Of a stretch of 64,000 nucleotides of DNA, positions 1 through 8,385 are shown piece after piece. The DNA is taken from positions 1 to 64,000 of the forward strand of contig LGRD01000035.1 in NCBI GenBank assembly GCA_001263235.1. Direction: 5' to 3'. Both the position numbers and the translations under genes were made by a program. The notes under the pieces were generated by a model, which saw nothing but the letters and a program-made list of their open reading frames with translations, ran no database searches and was not told the DNA's origin. This DNA comes from Methylibium sp. NZG (GTDB taxonomy: Bacteria > Pseudomonadota > Gammaproteobacteria > Burkholderiales > Burkholderiaceae_C). Every line of letters starts with the position of its first letter. The stretch's first letter is position 1.

Positions 1-99
1 CCGCTGCCGAGCCTGCCAGAGCAGCAGTTGAAGCTGATCAACGGCGTGTATGGCGGCGGCGAGCCGGCGGCGGGGCAGTTGGTGAAAGTAGTGGAATGA
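1..99 (+). CDS. 3' end of an unidentified protein (partial)
   Basis: Reading from base 1 in frame gives 32 residues ending in GQLVKVVE followed by TGA at 97-99. The 5' part lies outside the window. The frame is open from the edge, has the GC-rich third positions typical of the region, and is followed at once by a palindromic repeat, as expected at a gene end. The tail contains no motif I recognise, so no function is proposed. The next gene is convergent. Confidence 0.6.
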   Translation, partial: PLPSLPEQQLKLINGVYGGGEPAAGQLVKVVE

Positions 100-102
100 G
101 TT

Positions 103-203
103 GCCCCCTCCCCCGCTGGGGGAGGGTTGGGGTAGGGGCCAGGTGGCGCATTCATCACCGGCGTTGCCCCCACCCCTGCCCTCCCCCAGCGGGGGAGGGA
201 GCC
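103..203. repeat. Paired GC-rich palindromes between convergent genes
   Basis: Two copies of a C-run/G-run unit lie in opposite orientation, at about 103-140 and 166-203. Each contains an internal hairpin of the form CCCTCCCCC-GC-GGGGGAGGG-like arms (about 107-127 and 180-198). A third degenerate piece is seen near 221-235. The position between two gene ends fits a bidirectional transcription stop or a REP-like dispersed repeat. There is no T-run, so a classical intrinsic terminator is not clear. Confidence 0.6.
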
Positions 204-238
204 AATCACCGCGTCATCGCTGAGCGGGAGGGAGCCGA

Positions 239-1282
239 TCAACGAGCCCTGATCGCCCGCATCTGCGGTGACGGGCCGGTCACGCTCGGGTCGAACGCGT
301 GGTCGACCATGCGCGCCGCGGTGAGCACCTTGCGCACGTAGGTCAGTGTCTCCAGGTACGGCGGCACGCCGCGGTAGCGGTCCACCGCGCCCTCGCCCGC
401 GTTGTAGGCGGCGGCCACGAGCGAGACATCGCCCTCGAAGTAGGCCATCAGCCAGCGCAGGTAGGCCATGCCGCCGCGGATGTTCTGTGCCGGGTCGAAC
501 GAGTTGCGCACGCCGAAGCGGGCCGCGGTTTCGGGGATGAGCTGCATCAAGCCGCGCGCGTTCTTGGGCGAGAGCGCGACGGTGTCGAAGTTCGACTCGG
601 TCTCGATGATCGACAGCACCAGTTGCGGCTCTAATCTGAACTCGGGCGCCATCTGCTTGACGAGATCGACGATGTACTTGGGCCCGCGCGAGGTGACCTC
701 GACGCGCGGCGCGAACGGCGCGCCCGGGCCACCCAGCCCGGCCGCTGCAGGCTGCGCGGCGTTTCCTGGCGCCCGCGGCGCCGCGGCCACGCGCACCGGC
801 GGTGGCACCGGCCGCGGCGGCGGGCGCATGCAGGCGGGCACATCGGCGGTCGGCCCACCGACGGTGCCGAGCATGCGCTTGGCCTGCTCGTAACCCTGCT
901 CCGCCGCGGCGTGGAAGAAGAACGCCGCCGTGGCCTCGCTGCGCTCGACGCCGCGCCCGTTGGTATAGAGCCAGCCCAGGTTGAACTGCGATTCGGCGTC
1001 GCCGAGCTTGGCCGCCTGGCAGTACAGCGTGGCCGCGCGCACGCCGTCGCGCTCCACGCCGTCGCCGTGCTCGTAGGCCGCGGCTTCGTCGCGCAACAGC
1101 TTGATGAGCACGGTCTGGTCGGCCGCAGGCGGCGTTGCCGGCGCCGGCTGCGATGGTGCCGGCGCGGGGCCCGACACCTGGGCCTGCACCGGCGGCGGCG
1201 CGGTGGCCAGGACGGCGCCGGAAAAGCCGGCCAACAACGCCATGGTGCGGACGGAGAACAGGCTCATCTTCATTCGGTGCAT
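239..1282 (-). CDS. Lytic transglycosylase with Sel1-like repeats
   Basis: A 347-residue exported protein predicted to cleave peptidoglycan glycan strands in the periplasm. Residues 5-35 form a hydrophobic signal peptide ending near VQAQ. Two Sel1/TPR-like repeats follow at about 66-135 (for example LGDAESQFNLGWLY), then a proline/alanine-rich linker (about 150-195). The C-terminal SLT domain spans about 200-320, with the family signature ETESNFD (catalytic Glu probably E229), ARGLMQLIP at 242-250 and AAYNAGEGAV near 291-300. The order Sel1 then SLT is common in betaproteobacteria. Three ATGs (1282, 1273, 1267) are close together and none has a clear ribosome site, so the exact start is uncertain. 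The gene lies 15 bp after the end of the sigma-54 regulator on the same strand. Confidence 0.88.
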   Translation of the reverse strand: MHRMKMSLFSVRTMALLAGFSGAVLATAPPPVQAQVSGPAPAPSQPAPATPPAADQTVLIKLLRDEAAAYEHGDGVERDGVRAATLYCQAAKLGDAESQFNLGWLYTNGRGVERSEATAAFFFHAAAEQGYEQAKRMLGTVGGPTADVPACMRPPPRPVPPPVRVAAAPRAPGNAAQPAAAGLGGPGAPFAPRVEVTSRGPKYIVDLVKQMAPEFRLEPQLVLSIIETESNFDTVALSPKNARGLMQLIPETAARFGVRNSFDPAQNIRGGMAYLRWLMAYFEGDVSLVAAAYNAGEGAVDRYRGVPPYLETLTYVRKVLTAARMVDHAFDPSVTGPSPQMRAIRAR

Positions 1283-1297
1283 CGGCCCGCGGGCCGT

Positions 1298-2962
1298 TCA
1301 GGGGGCCGCATGCGGCGCCGACGGCGCGACGTGCGCGAGCTTGTCGTACAGCGCGAGCTTTTCATACAACGTCGCGCGCGAGATGCCGAGCAGGCGAGAC
1401 GCCGCCAGCTTGTTGCCGGCCGTCGCGGTGAGTGCGTCGTGGATGGACCTCGCCTCCAGTTCGGCGACGGCCTGGGGCAGCGTCTGCGCGGTCGCCCTGG
1501 CCCTCGCCGCCGCCGTGGGTTCGTCTGCGCGAACAGCTGCCGTCGTGGGTGCAGCTGGTCGAGGGGTGGGTCGATGGTCGGTCTGGCGCTCGGCCTCGCC
1601 CGGCGCAGGCCCCCGGGGTTCGACGGTAGCCGCAGCGAGCGAGGGCCCGAAGGAGACCGCCGCCACCACGGAGCCCACCTTGCAGCCCACCGCCGTGCCC
1701 TTGAAGTGCGCCGGCACCAGCACCGGGTCGTCGGTCATCAACGTGGCCTGCTCCAGCACGTTGCGAAGCTCGCGGATGTTGCCCGGCCAGTCGTGCCGCT
1801 CCAGCAGCGCCAGCGCGTCGGCGTGCAGGCCCTTGTGCGGCAGGCCGCTGCGGCGGGCGATGTCTTCGGCGAGCGCGTCGACCAGCGCCTCCAGGTCACC
1901 CAGGCGCTCGCGCAGCGGCGGCAGGTGGATCGGCAGCACGTTGATGCGGTAGTACAGGTCGGCGCGGAAGGTGCCGGCCGCCACCATCGACTGCAGGTCG
2001 CGGCTGGTGGCGGCGATCACGCGCACGTCCACGCGCTGCACGCGGTTGCTGCCCAGCGGCTCCACTTCCTGCTCTTGCAGCACACGCAGCAGCTTGCTCT
2101 GCAGATTCAGCGGCATGTCGCCGATCTCGTCCAGCAGCAGCGTGCCGCCGTCTGCCGCCTTGAACTTGCCGTCGCGGCCCTTGCGCTCGGCGCCGGTGTA
2201 GGCGCCGGGCGCGACGCCGAAGAACTCGGCCTCCAGCAGACTCTCGGGCACGGCCGCGATGTTGACGCCGACGAACGGCCGCGCCGCGCGCGGGCTGGCG
2301 GCATGGATGCCGTGGGCCAGCAATTCCTTGCCGGTGCCGGTTTCGCCCAGCAGCAGCACCGTGCTGTCGGCCTGCGCCACGCGGCGGGCCTGGCGCTTGA
2401 CTTCCAATGCCGCCGGGCTCGCGCCGATGAAGCTGGCGATCGTGTGCTTGGGCCGGCGCTGCGCGGCGAGTTGCTGGCGCGCTTCGGTCAGCTCGCGTTC
2501 AAGGCGGCTGAACTTGCCGATCAGCGGCTGCATCGTGGTCTCGGGGTGGTCCAGCAGCACCAAGCCGAGCGCGCCGATCACGTCGCCCTGCGCGTCACGC
2601 AGCGGCAGCCGGCTGACGAGGAAGGTGCCTGCCGTGTTGGTGAGCAGGTCCACGACGATCGCCTGGCCGGTGTCGATCACCTGCGCCATCAGCGTGTTGG
2701 GCACCACCTCTTCGACGCGGCGGCCGATGAAATCTCCTTCAGCGTGCCCGAGCGCGGGCAGGAAGCGTTTGTAGCCCTCGCTGATCCACACAATGCGGTG
2801 GCCGCGGTCAACCAGCATCATGCCCATCGCAGTCTGCGCAAAGGTGTCGAACAGGCTTTGCGCGGCGAGCTTGAGCACGCCGTCGGCGTCGGCGGGCAGG
2901 CGGGCCGGGGGACGCGGCGGGAGCAGGTCGGGCTGCAAAGGGTGAAAAGGGGTGGAGGCCAT
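1298..2962 (-). CDS. Sigma-54-dependent activator with PAS sensor (Fis family)
   Basis: A 554-residue enhancer-binding protein. A PAS-like sensor occupies about 35-140 and is followed by a short coiled helix (about 150-172). The AAA+ domain (about 178-410) shows Walker A GETGTGKE at 206-213, the sigma-54 contact loop GAYTGA at 253-258 and Walker [12 protein letters not shown] at 272-282, so it should be able to act with RpoN. After an Ala-rich linker, the C terminus carries a Fis-type helix-turn-helix ([20 protein letters not shown]). There is no receiver domain, so the signal is probably sensed by the PAS domain. It is divergent from the Bug/enoyl-CoA hydratase/MatB operon with 288 bp between them and is the obvious candidate regulator of that operon. 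The inducer is unknown; a malonate-like acid is inferred from the neighbours. Confidence 0.9.
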   Translation of the reverse strand: MASTPFHPLQPDLLPPRPPARLPADADGVLKLAAQSLFDTFAQTAMGMMLVDRGHRIVWISEGYKRFLPALGHAEGDFIGRRVEEVVPNTLMAQVIDTGQAIVVDLLTNTAGTFLVSRLPLRDAQGDVIGALGLVLLDHPETTMQPLIGKFSRLERELTEARQQLAAQRRPKHTIASFIGASPAALEVKRQARRVAQADSTVLLLGETGTGKELLAHGIHAASPRAARPFVGVNIAAVPESLLEAEFFGVAPGAYTGAERKGRDGKFKAADGGTLLLDEIGDMPLNLQSKLLRVLQEQEVEPLGSNRVQRVDVRVIAATSRDLQSMVAAGTFRADLYYRINVLPIHLPPLRERLGDLEALVDALAEDIARRSGLPHKGLHADALALLERHDWPGNIRELRNVLEQATLMTDDPVLVPAHFKGTAVGCKVGSVVAAVSFGPSLAAATVEPRGPAPGEAERQTDHRPTPRPAAPTTAAVRADEPTAAARARATAQTLPQAVAELEARSIHDALTATAGNKLAASRLLGISRATLYEKLALYDKLAHVAPSAPHAAP

Positions 2963-3250
2963 CGGTCGGCCAGCGACGGTCTGCTGGCTCGTGTCAGGAA
3001 AGCCGACACTTTAGCGCCTGGTCAACGCGACTCCGACAGCACGATCACTCATCCCGGTCGATTGCCCGGAAATCCGACACATCCTCTCCGCCGGGCTGCC
3101 AAGGCCCGCCCGGTACGGGCGCAGCCGACGGGCTGAGCGGCCATTCGCTCCGGGCGAAGTGGCACACTCCCGCGGTTTGTCGGACCCGGCTCGCACGACG
3201 TTTCGAAACGCGCACCCGACTCGACCCACTTTCAACACGATGGAGACAGC

Positions 3251-4285
3251 ATGCGTACCCACCCCACTTGGACCTTTCGCCCGCGCCGGGCGCCACGCCG
3301 CGCCCTGGCCACCTTCGCTGCTGCGGCGGGCATCGCGGGCCTGATCGGCGCCAGCCCGCTCGCGCTCGCACAGGGCTCACAAGGCGCCTGGCCGAGCAAG
3401 CCGGTGACCATCGTCGTGCCCTTTCCCGCCGGCGGCGGCACCGACGCGTTCGCGCGGCCGCTCACCGCGGTGTTGAGCAAGAACCTGGGCCGGCAGTTCC
3501 TCATCGACAACAAGGGCGGTGCCGGCGGCACCGTCGGCGCGGGCGTGGCGGCCAAGGCGGCGCCTGATGGCTACACCTTCTTCATGGGCGCGGTGCACCA
3601 CGCGATCGCGCCGTCGATGTACCCGAAGCTCGACTACAACATCGAGACCGACTTCATCCCCGTGGGCCTGGTCGCCAGCGTGCCGCAGGTGATCGTGGTG
3701 AACCCGAAGAACGTGCCGGTGACCGACCTGAAGGGCCTGCTCGACTTTGTGCGCAAGAACCCCGGCAAGCTCAACTACGGCTCGGCCGGCAACGGCACTT
3801 CGCACCATTTGGCGGGCGAGTTGTTCAAGCTGCAGACCAAGACCTTCATCACCCACATCCCGTACCGCGGCGCCGGCCCGGCGCTGCAAGACCTGATCGC
3901 AGGCCAGGTGGACATGATGTTCGACGGCCTCGGCTCATCGGCCGCGCACATCAAGGGCGGGCGCATCAAGGCGCTGGCCACCGCGTCGGAGAAACGCGCC
4001 CCGGGCTTTGCCGACGTGCCCACCAGCATCGAGGCCGGCGTGCCGACCTACCAGGTCGCCACCTGGTATGGCCTGTGGGCGCCCAAGGGCACGCCGAAAG
4101 ACGTGACCGACAAGATGCAGGCCGAGTTGACCAAGGCGCTCACGTCCGACGAACTCGTGAAGACCTGGAACGGCCTGGGCGCCGAAACGCCCAACCTGTA
4201 TGGCGACGCCTATGGCAAGTTCGTCAGCTCCGAGGTGAAGCGCTGGGCCGAGGTGGTGAAGGGCTCGGGCGCGAAGCTGGACTGA
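3251..4285 (+). CDS. Bug/TctC-family periplasmic solute-binding protein
   Basis: A 344-residue extracytoplasmic receptor of the tripartite tricarboxylate transporter (Bug) family. A basic N terminus and hydrophobic stretch to about residue 41 (ASPLALAQ) form the signal peptide. The mature start has the family hallmark WPSKPVTIVVPFPAGGGTD, and the later signatures NKGGAGGTVGA and YGSAGNGTSHHLAGELF are present. Full length for the family. Bug proteins bind small carboxylates, and the operon partner malonyl-CoA synthetase suggests malonate or a relative (inference). No TctA/TctB membrane genes are adjacent, which is usual for the many orphan Bug genes of Burkholderiales. TGGAGA precedes the ATG. 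Its TGA overlaps the next ATG by one base, indicating translational coupling. Confidence 0.93.
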   Translation: MRTHPTWTFRPRRAPRRALATFAAAAGIAGLIGASPLALAQGSQGAWPSKPVTIVVPFPAGGGTDAFARPLTAVLSKNLGRQFLIDNKGGAGGTVGAGVAAKAAPDGYTFFMGAVHHAIAPSMYPKLDYNIETDFIPVGLVASVPQVIVVNPKNVPVTDLKGLLDFVRKNPGKLNYGSAGNGTSHHLAGELFKLQTKTFITHIPYRGAGPALQDLIAGQVDMMFDGLGSSAAHIKGGRIKALATASEKRAPGFADVPTSIEAGVPTYQVATWYGLWAPKGTPKDVTDKMQAELTKALTSDELVKTWNGLGAETPNLYGDAYGKFVSSEVKRWAEVVKGSGAKLD

Positions 4286-5061
4286 TGGCCGGCAGCGTGA
4301 CGCTGGAGCGCGCGGGCGCGACCGCCCGCGTGCGCCTGGCGAATCCCGGCAAGCTCAACGCCATCGACATGGCGATGTGGGGCGAGTTGCGCTCGGTGTT
4401 CGAGCGGCTCCAGGCGCTCACGCCGGCCGATGCACCGCGCGCGGTGATCGTCTGCGGCGACGGCGGGCAGTTCGCCTCGGGCGGCGACATCCACGAGTTC
4501 GCAAGCTTTCGCTTCGACGAAGCGAAGCTGCGCCACTTCCACGAACACGTCGTCGCGCCGGCCTTGCACGCGATGCTCGATTGCGACACGCCGCTGCTCG
4601 CGCAGATCGACGGCGCCTGCATCGGCGGCGGGCTGGAGATTGCAGCGTGCTGCGACATTCGAATCTGCGGCGAGAGCAGCCGCTTCGGCGCGCCGATTGC
4701 CAAACTCGGCTTTCCGATGGCGCCAGCCGAGTTGCAACTGCTGCGCCGCGTGGTGACCGAGCCCGTGCTGCGCGAGATGCTGCTGGAAGCGCGCCTGCAC
4801 GACGCCGCCGCCGCGCTGCGTGCGGGCCTGGTGCACGAGGTGGTGCGTGACGACCAAGTGGCCGCGCGCACCGCCCAGCGCGCCGACGCGCTGGCCGCGT
4901 TGTCGCCGCAAGCCGCGCGCATCAACAAGCGCACGCTGCGGCAGATCGAACAAGGCGGGCCGAGCGCTGCCGAGCGCCGCGCGCACTTCAACTACGCCGC
5001 GAGCGCCGAACACATCGAGGGTGTGACCGCCTTCATCGAGAAACGGCCGGCGCGCTTTTGA
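4285..5061 (+). CDS. Enoyl-CoA hydratase/isomerase family protein
   Basis: A 258-residue crotonase-fold protein acting on an acyl-CoA thioester. The oxyanion-hole segments are visible: FASGGDIHEF near 63-72 and GACIGGGLEIAACCDIRI near 110-127. The ATG at 4285 shares a base with the TGA of the Bug gene, which fixes the start; an open frame upstream of it is only read-through over the Bug gene. Catalytic Glu positions of classical hydratases are not securely identifiable by eye, so hydratase, isomerase or decarboxylase activity is possible. A crotonase-fold decarboxylase acting on malonyl-CoA would fit the MatB neighbour, but this is inference only. Confidence 0.9.
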   Translation: MAGSVTLERAGATARVRLANPGKLNAIDMAMWGELRSVFERLQALTPADAPRAVIVCGDGGQFASGGDIHEFASFRFDEAKLRHFHEHVVAPALHAMLDCDTPLLAQIDGACIGGGLEIAACCDIRICGESSRFGAPIAKLGFPMAPAELQLLRRVVTEPVLREMLLEARLHDAAAALRAGLVHEVVRDDQVAARTAQRADALAALSPQAARINKRTLRQIEQGGPSAAERRAHFNYAASAEHIEGVTAFIEKRPARF

Positions 5062-5110
5062 ACGGCTGTTGCAGCGAACCCGAAACACGAACGCGAAGAC
5101 GACGAGCCCC

Positions 5111-6649
5111 ATGACCGACGACCACAACCTCTTCACCGAACTGCGCAACGCCTTCCCGGCCGACCTGGGCGCGACGGCCATCGAGACGGCCGACGGTGAC
5201 CGCCGCTTCTACACCTGGCGCGACATCGACCGCGCCACCGCGATGCTCGCCAATCTGCTCGGCTCGCTCGGCCTGCCGGCCGGCGCACGCGTGGCGGTGC
5301 AGACGGAGAAGAGCGTCGAGGCGCTGATGCTCTACCTGGCCGTGCTGCGCGCCGGCTTCGTCTACTTGCCGCTCAACACCGCCTACCAGGGCGGCGAGGT
5401 CGAGTACTTCATCGGCAACGCCGAGCCGAGTGTGGTGGTGTGCTCGGGCAAGAACTTCGGCTGGGTGTCGAAGATCGCCTTCCGCGCCGGCACCGCGCAC
5501 GTGTTCACGCTGAACGACGACCGCACCGGCAGCCTGCTCGAACGTGCCGCGCACCACAGCGACCGCCACACGCCCGCGCGCAAGGCTGAAGGCGACATGG
5601 CCGCGATCCTCTACACCAGCGGCACCACCGGCCGCAGCAAGGGCGCGATGCTTTCGCACGGCAACTTGCTGAGCAATGCGCTGACGCTGAAGTCGTACTG
5701 GGGCTGGAAGCCGGGGGATGTGCTGATCCATGTGCTGCCGATCTTCCACGTGCACGGCCTGTTCGTCGCGTCGCACGGGGCGCTGCTGAACGGCAGCAAG
5801 ATGATCTGGTTCTCGCGCTTCGATCCCCTGGCGGTGATCGCGCGCTTGCCCGAGGCCACGGTGTTCATGGGCGTGCCCACGCTGTACGTGCGGCTGCTCG
5901 GCGAGGCGGGCTTCACGCGCGAGACCTGCCGCAACATGCGCCTGTTCATCAGCGGCTCCGCGCCGCTGCTGATCGAGACCTTCAATGATTTCCGCGCTCG
6001 CAGCGGCCACACCATTCTTGAACGCTACGGCATGAGCGAGACGGTGATGCTGACCTCCAACCCCTGCGACCCGGCCTTGGGCGAGCGGCGCGGCGGCACC
6101 GTCGGTTTTGCGCTGCCGGGCGTGCAGTTGCGCGTGATGGACGACCAGCGCCGGCCGTGCGCGGCGGACGAGATCGGCGGCATCGAGGTGCGCGGCCCGA
6201 ACGTTTTTGCCGGCTACTGGCGCATGCCGGAGAAGACGGCCGAGGAGTTCACGCCCGACGGCTGGTTCAAGACCGGCGACGTCGGCAAGGTGGATGCGCA
6301 AGGCGTCGTGACCATCGTCGGCCGCAGCAAGGACCTGATCATCACCGGCGGCTACAACGTCTACCCCGCCGAGGTGGAGGGCTACCTGAACGACATGCCG
6401 GGCGTGGCCGAGAGCGCGGTGATCGGCGTGCCGCACCCCGACTTCGGCGAGGGCGTGGTCGCGGTGGTTGTCGCCAAGCCCGGCGCGGCGCCGACGCCCG
6501 ATGTGCTGATGGGTGAACTGAAGACCCGCATCGCCAACTTCAAGGTGCCCAAGCACCTGTTCGTCGTGCCCGACCTGCCGCGCAACGCGATGGGCAAGGT
6601 GCAGAAGAACCTGCTGCGCGAGCAGCACAAAGGCTTGTTCGCGCGCTGA
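5111..6649 (+). CDS. matB: Malonyl-CoA synthetase-like acyl-CoA ligase (MatB type)
   Basis: A 512-residue ATP-dependent acyl-adenylate/thioester-forming enzyme. The A3 motif YTSGTTGRSKG is at 168-178, ERYGMSET is in the middle, and the C-terminal GWFKTGDVG, GRSKDLIITGGYNVYPAEVE and the catalytic-lysine end (NAMGKVQKNLLRE) are all present. Length and the run EKSVEALMLYLAVLRAGFVY match MatB-type malonyl-CoA synthases, which are shorter than fatty acyl-CoA ligases. MatB converts malonate, CoA and ATP to malonyl-CoA. It is the third gene of the Bug/enoyl-CoA hydratase operon (49-bp gap). The ATG at 5111 was chosen over one at 5069 because family members start near here and GACGAGCCCC precedes it. 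Substrate assignment is by resemblance only. Confidence 0.82.
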   Translation: MTDDHNLFTELRNAFPADLGATAIETADGDRRFYTWRDIDRATAMLANLLGSLGLPAGARVAVQTEKSVEALMLYLAVLRAGFVYLPLNTAYQGGEVEYFIGNAEPSVVVCSGKNFGWVSKIAFRAGTAHVFTLNDDRTGSLLERAAHHSDRHTPARKAEGDMAAILYTSGTTGRSKGAMLSHGNLLSNALTLKSYWGWKPGDVLIHVLPIFHVHGLFVASHGALLNGSKMIWFSRFDPLAVIARLPEATVFMGVPTLYVRLLGEAGFTRETCRNMRLFISGSAPLLIETFNDFRARSGHTILERYGMSETVMLTSNPCDPALGERRGGTVGFALPGVQLRVMDDQRRPCAADEIGGIEVRGPNVFAGYWRMPEKTAEEFTPDGWFKTGDVGKVDAQGVVTIVGRSKDLIITGGYNVYPAEVEGYLNDMPGVAESAVIGVPHPDFGEGVVAVVVAKPGAAPTPDVLMGELKTRIANFKVPKHLFVVPDLPRNAMGKVQKNLLREQHKGLFAR

Positions 6650-6763
6650 GGCTCCGGGACGACGCGTTGGTCTGACGCCAGCCAACTCTCGTTACCCGCC
6701 AGGTAATCGCCTTGCTTTCTCCGGCTGCGCACACTGCGCGCACTCAACCCCGGAGAACCCACG

Positions 6764-7186
6764 ATGAAAGCCGTTCACCCCTCCCCGCTGCTGAAGTTCG
6801 CCCTGCTCGTCGACGCTGCCGTCAGCGGCGCGATGGGCGTGCTGCAACTGAGCGCGGCCACCGCACTGGCTGCGCTGCTCGACCTGCCTCAGCCGCTGCT
6901 GCTGGGCACCGGCGAATTTTTCGTTGTCTACGCGCTGTTGCTGGTGGGCATGGCGACGCGCGCTCGGCTGTGGTCGGCGCTGGTGATGCTCATCGTGGTC
7001 GGCAACGGGCTGTGGGGGCTGGCGTGCGTTGCACTGCTGGCAGCCGGCGCACTGGCGCCGAACGCGCTGGGCGTCGGCTTCGTGCTGATGCAGGCGGTGG
7101 CGGTGAGCGTGTTCGCATGGCTCGAATGGCGCGGCCTGCGCAGCTCGGCACCGGCCAGCGATGCATCGCGCGCCGCGCTGTCCTGA
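6764..7186 (+). CDS. Small four-helix membrane protein, function unknown
   Basis: A 140-residue protein with four hydrophobic segments at about 10-34, 42-64, 70-95 and 100-122 and almost no extramembrane sequence. CCGGAGAACCCACG precedes the ATG, a good ribosome site. It resembles the small uncharacterised integral membrane proteins found next to regulators in Burkholderiales. The following XRE-type regulator is on the same strand, with 73 bp between them, and may be co-transcribed. No catalytic or metal motif is seen, and no function is proposed. Confidence 0.8.
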   Translation: MKAVHPSPLLKFALLVDAAVSGAMGVLQLSAATALAALLDLPQPLLLGTGEFFVVYALLLVGMATRARLWSALVMLIVVGNGLWGLACVALLAAGALAPNALGVGFVLMQAVAVSVFAWLEWRGLRSSAPASDASRAALS

Positions 7187-7259
7187 TCGAGGCCTGCGCA
7201 ACGCGCAGCGGGCGGCGGCTGCGGTATCTTCGTCAACCCCCCGTGCCACCGCCGCCTCG

Positions 7260-8102
7260 ATGACCACCGCACTCACCTCCCGCGCGGGCAGCACCGCAGC
7301 CCCGTTCGGCGAACACCTGCGCCAATGGCGCCAGCGCCGCCGCATGAGCCAGCTCGACCTGTCGACCGACGCCGACATCTCGACGCGCCACCTGAGCTTC
7401 GTCGAGACCGGCCGCTCGCTGCCCAGCCGCGAGATGGTGCTGCGCCTGTTCGAGCGGCTCGACGTGCCCCTGCGCGAGCGCAACACCATGCTGATGGCCG
7501 CCGGCTACGCGCCGATGTACCGCGAGCGTGCGCTCGACGACCCCGCGCTGGCGGCCGCACGCCGTGCGGTGGAGTGCGTGCTCAAGGGGCACGAGCCCTT
7601 CCCGGCGCTGGCGGTGGACCGGCACTGGAGCATGGTGGCCGCCAACCGCGTGGTGCACCACCTGCTGGTGGGTGTGGACGCAGCGCTGCTCGCACCGCCC
7701 GTCAACGTGCTGCGCTTGAGCCTGCACCCGCAGGGGCTGGCGCCGCGCATCGCCAACCTGGGCCAGTGGCGCTCATCCATCTTCGAGCGACTGCGCCAGC
7801 AAGTGCGCGCCACTGCCGACCCGGTGCTGGCCGCGATGCTCGACGAGTTGCAGCAGTACCCCGGGCCGACCCAGGGCAGCGACATGTCGCTCGACGGCGA
7901 ACTGCTCGGCGTGGTGGTGCCGTTGCGCCTGGCCACGCCGCTGGGGATGCTGAATTTCATCAGCACCACCACCGTGTTTGGCTCGCCGGTGGACCTGACC
8001 TTGCAGGAGCTGGCTGTCGAGTCCTTCTTCCCTGCCGACGACGCCACGGCCCAGGCGCTGCGCAGGCTGCCCCTTGACCAGGGACCCACGTCTGCGCTCT
8101 GA
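7260..8102 (+). CDS. XRE-family regulator with MmyB-like ligand domain
   Basis: A 280-residue transcription factor. Residues about 18-72 form a lambda-repressor-like helix-turn-helix (HLRQWRQRRRMSQLDLS, then ISTRHLSFVETGRSLPSREM). The rest (about 100-270) matches the MmyB-like PAS-fold domain, with FPALAVDRHWSMVAANRVV and LRLSLHPQGLAPRIANL as recognisable landmarks. Such regulators typically bind a fatty acid or other small ligand. The start at 7260 gives the normal N-terminal lead before the HTH; a longer frame from 7161 would overlap the preceding gene. The target is unknown. Confidence 0.9.
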   Translation: MTTALTSRAGSTAAPFGEHLRQWRQRRRMSQLDLSTDADISTRHLSFVETGRSLPSREMVLRLFERLDVPLRERNTMLMAAGYAPMYRERALDDPALAAARRAVECVLKGHEPFPALAVDRHWSMVAANRVVHHLLVGVDAALLAPPVNVLRLSLHPQGLAPRIANLGQWRSSIFERLRQQVRATADPVLAAMLDELQQYPGPTQGSDMSLDGELLGVVVPLRLATPLGMLNFISTTTVFGSPVDLTLQELAVESFFPADDATAQALRRLPLDQGPTSAL

Positions 8103-8385
8103 CGCCCACTGCTCCAACGCCCACTGACAACGGGTCACAGGAATGTGGTTTTCTCGCCCCCCTCGTCCGGGGGAAACCGGTGACCGTTCGTTGCCGGCGC
8201 CTCCGCACCCACCGAACGACGCACGCGTGTTGCCTCACCCATCCTCACGGCGGGGCCCGCCCAGCACGCCGCGGCCCGGCGCCATCGCTTGCCGCCGCCC
8301 GCGTGTTTCGAGGGCTTACCAATTCGACCGGCCGTGTCGCGCCCATCGCCTAGATTTCATCCAGACGACATTTCTCGCTGTTTTC

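Noticed and set aside
911-3136. A 741-codon plus-strand frame across the transglycosylase and sigma-54 regulator genes
   Set aside because: It is the complement of two clear protein domains; its product is His/Arg/Gln-rich low-complexity sequence typical of a shadow frame in high-GC DNA.
3160-3180. TGGCAC resembling a sigma-54 -24 element before the Bug gene
   Set aside because: The paired -12 GC does not fall at the required spacing (nine rather than ten bases after GG), and the TTGC block is missing.
8103-8385. Possible gene extension upstream of the cytochrome c
   Set aside because: The longer frame from 8143 would put about 80 non-signal residues ahead of a good signal peptide.
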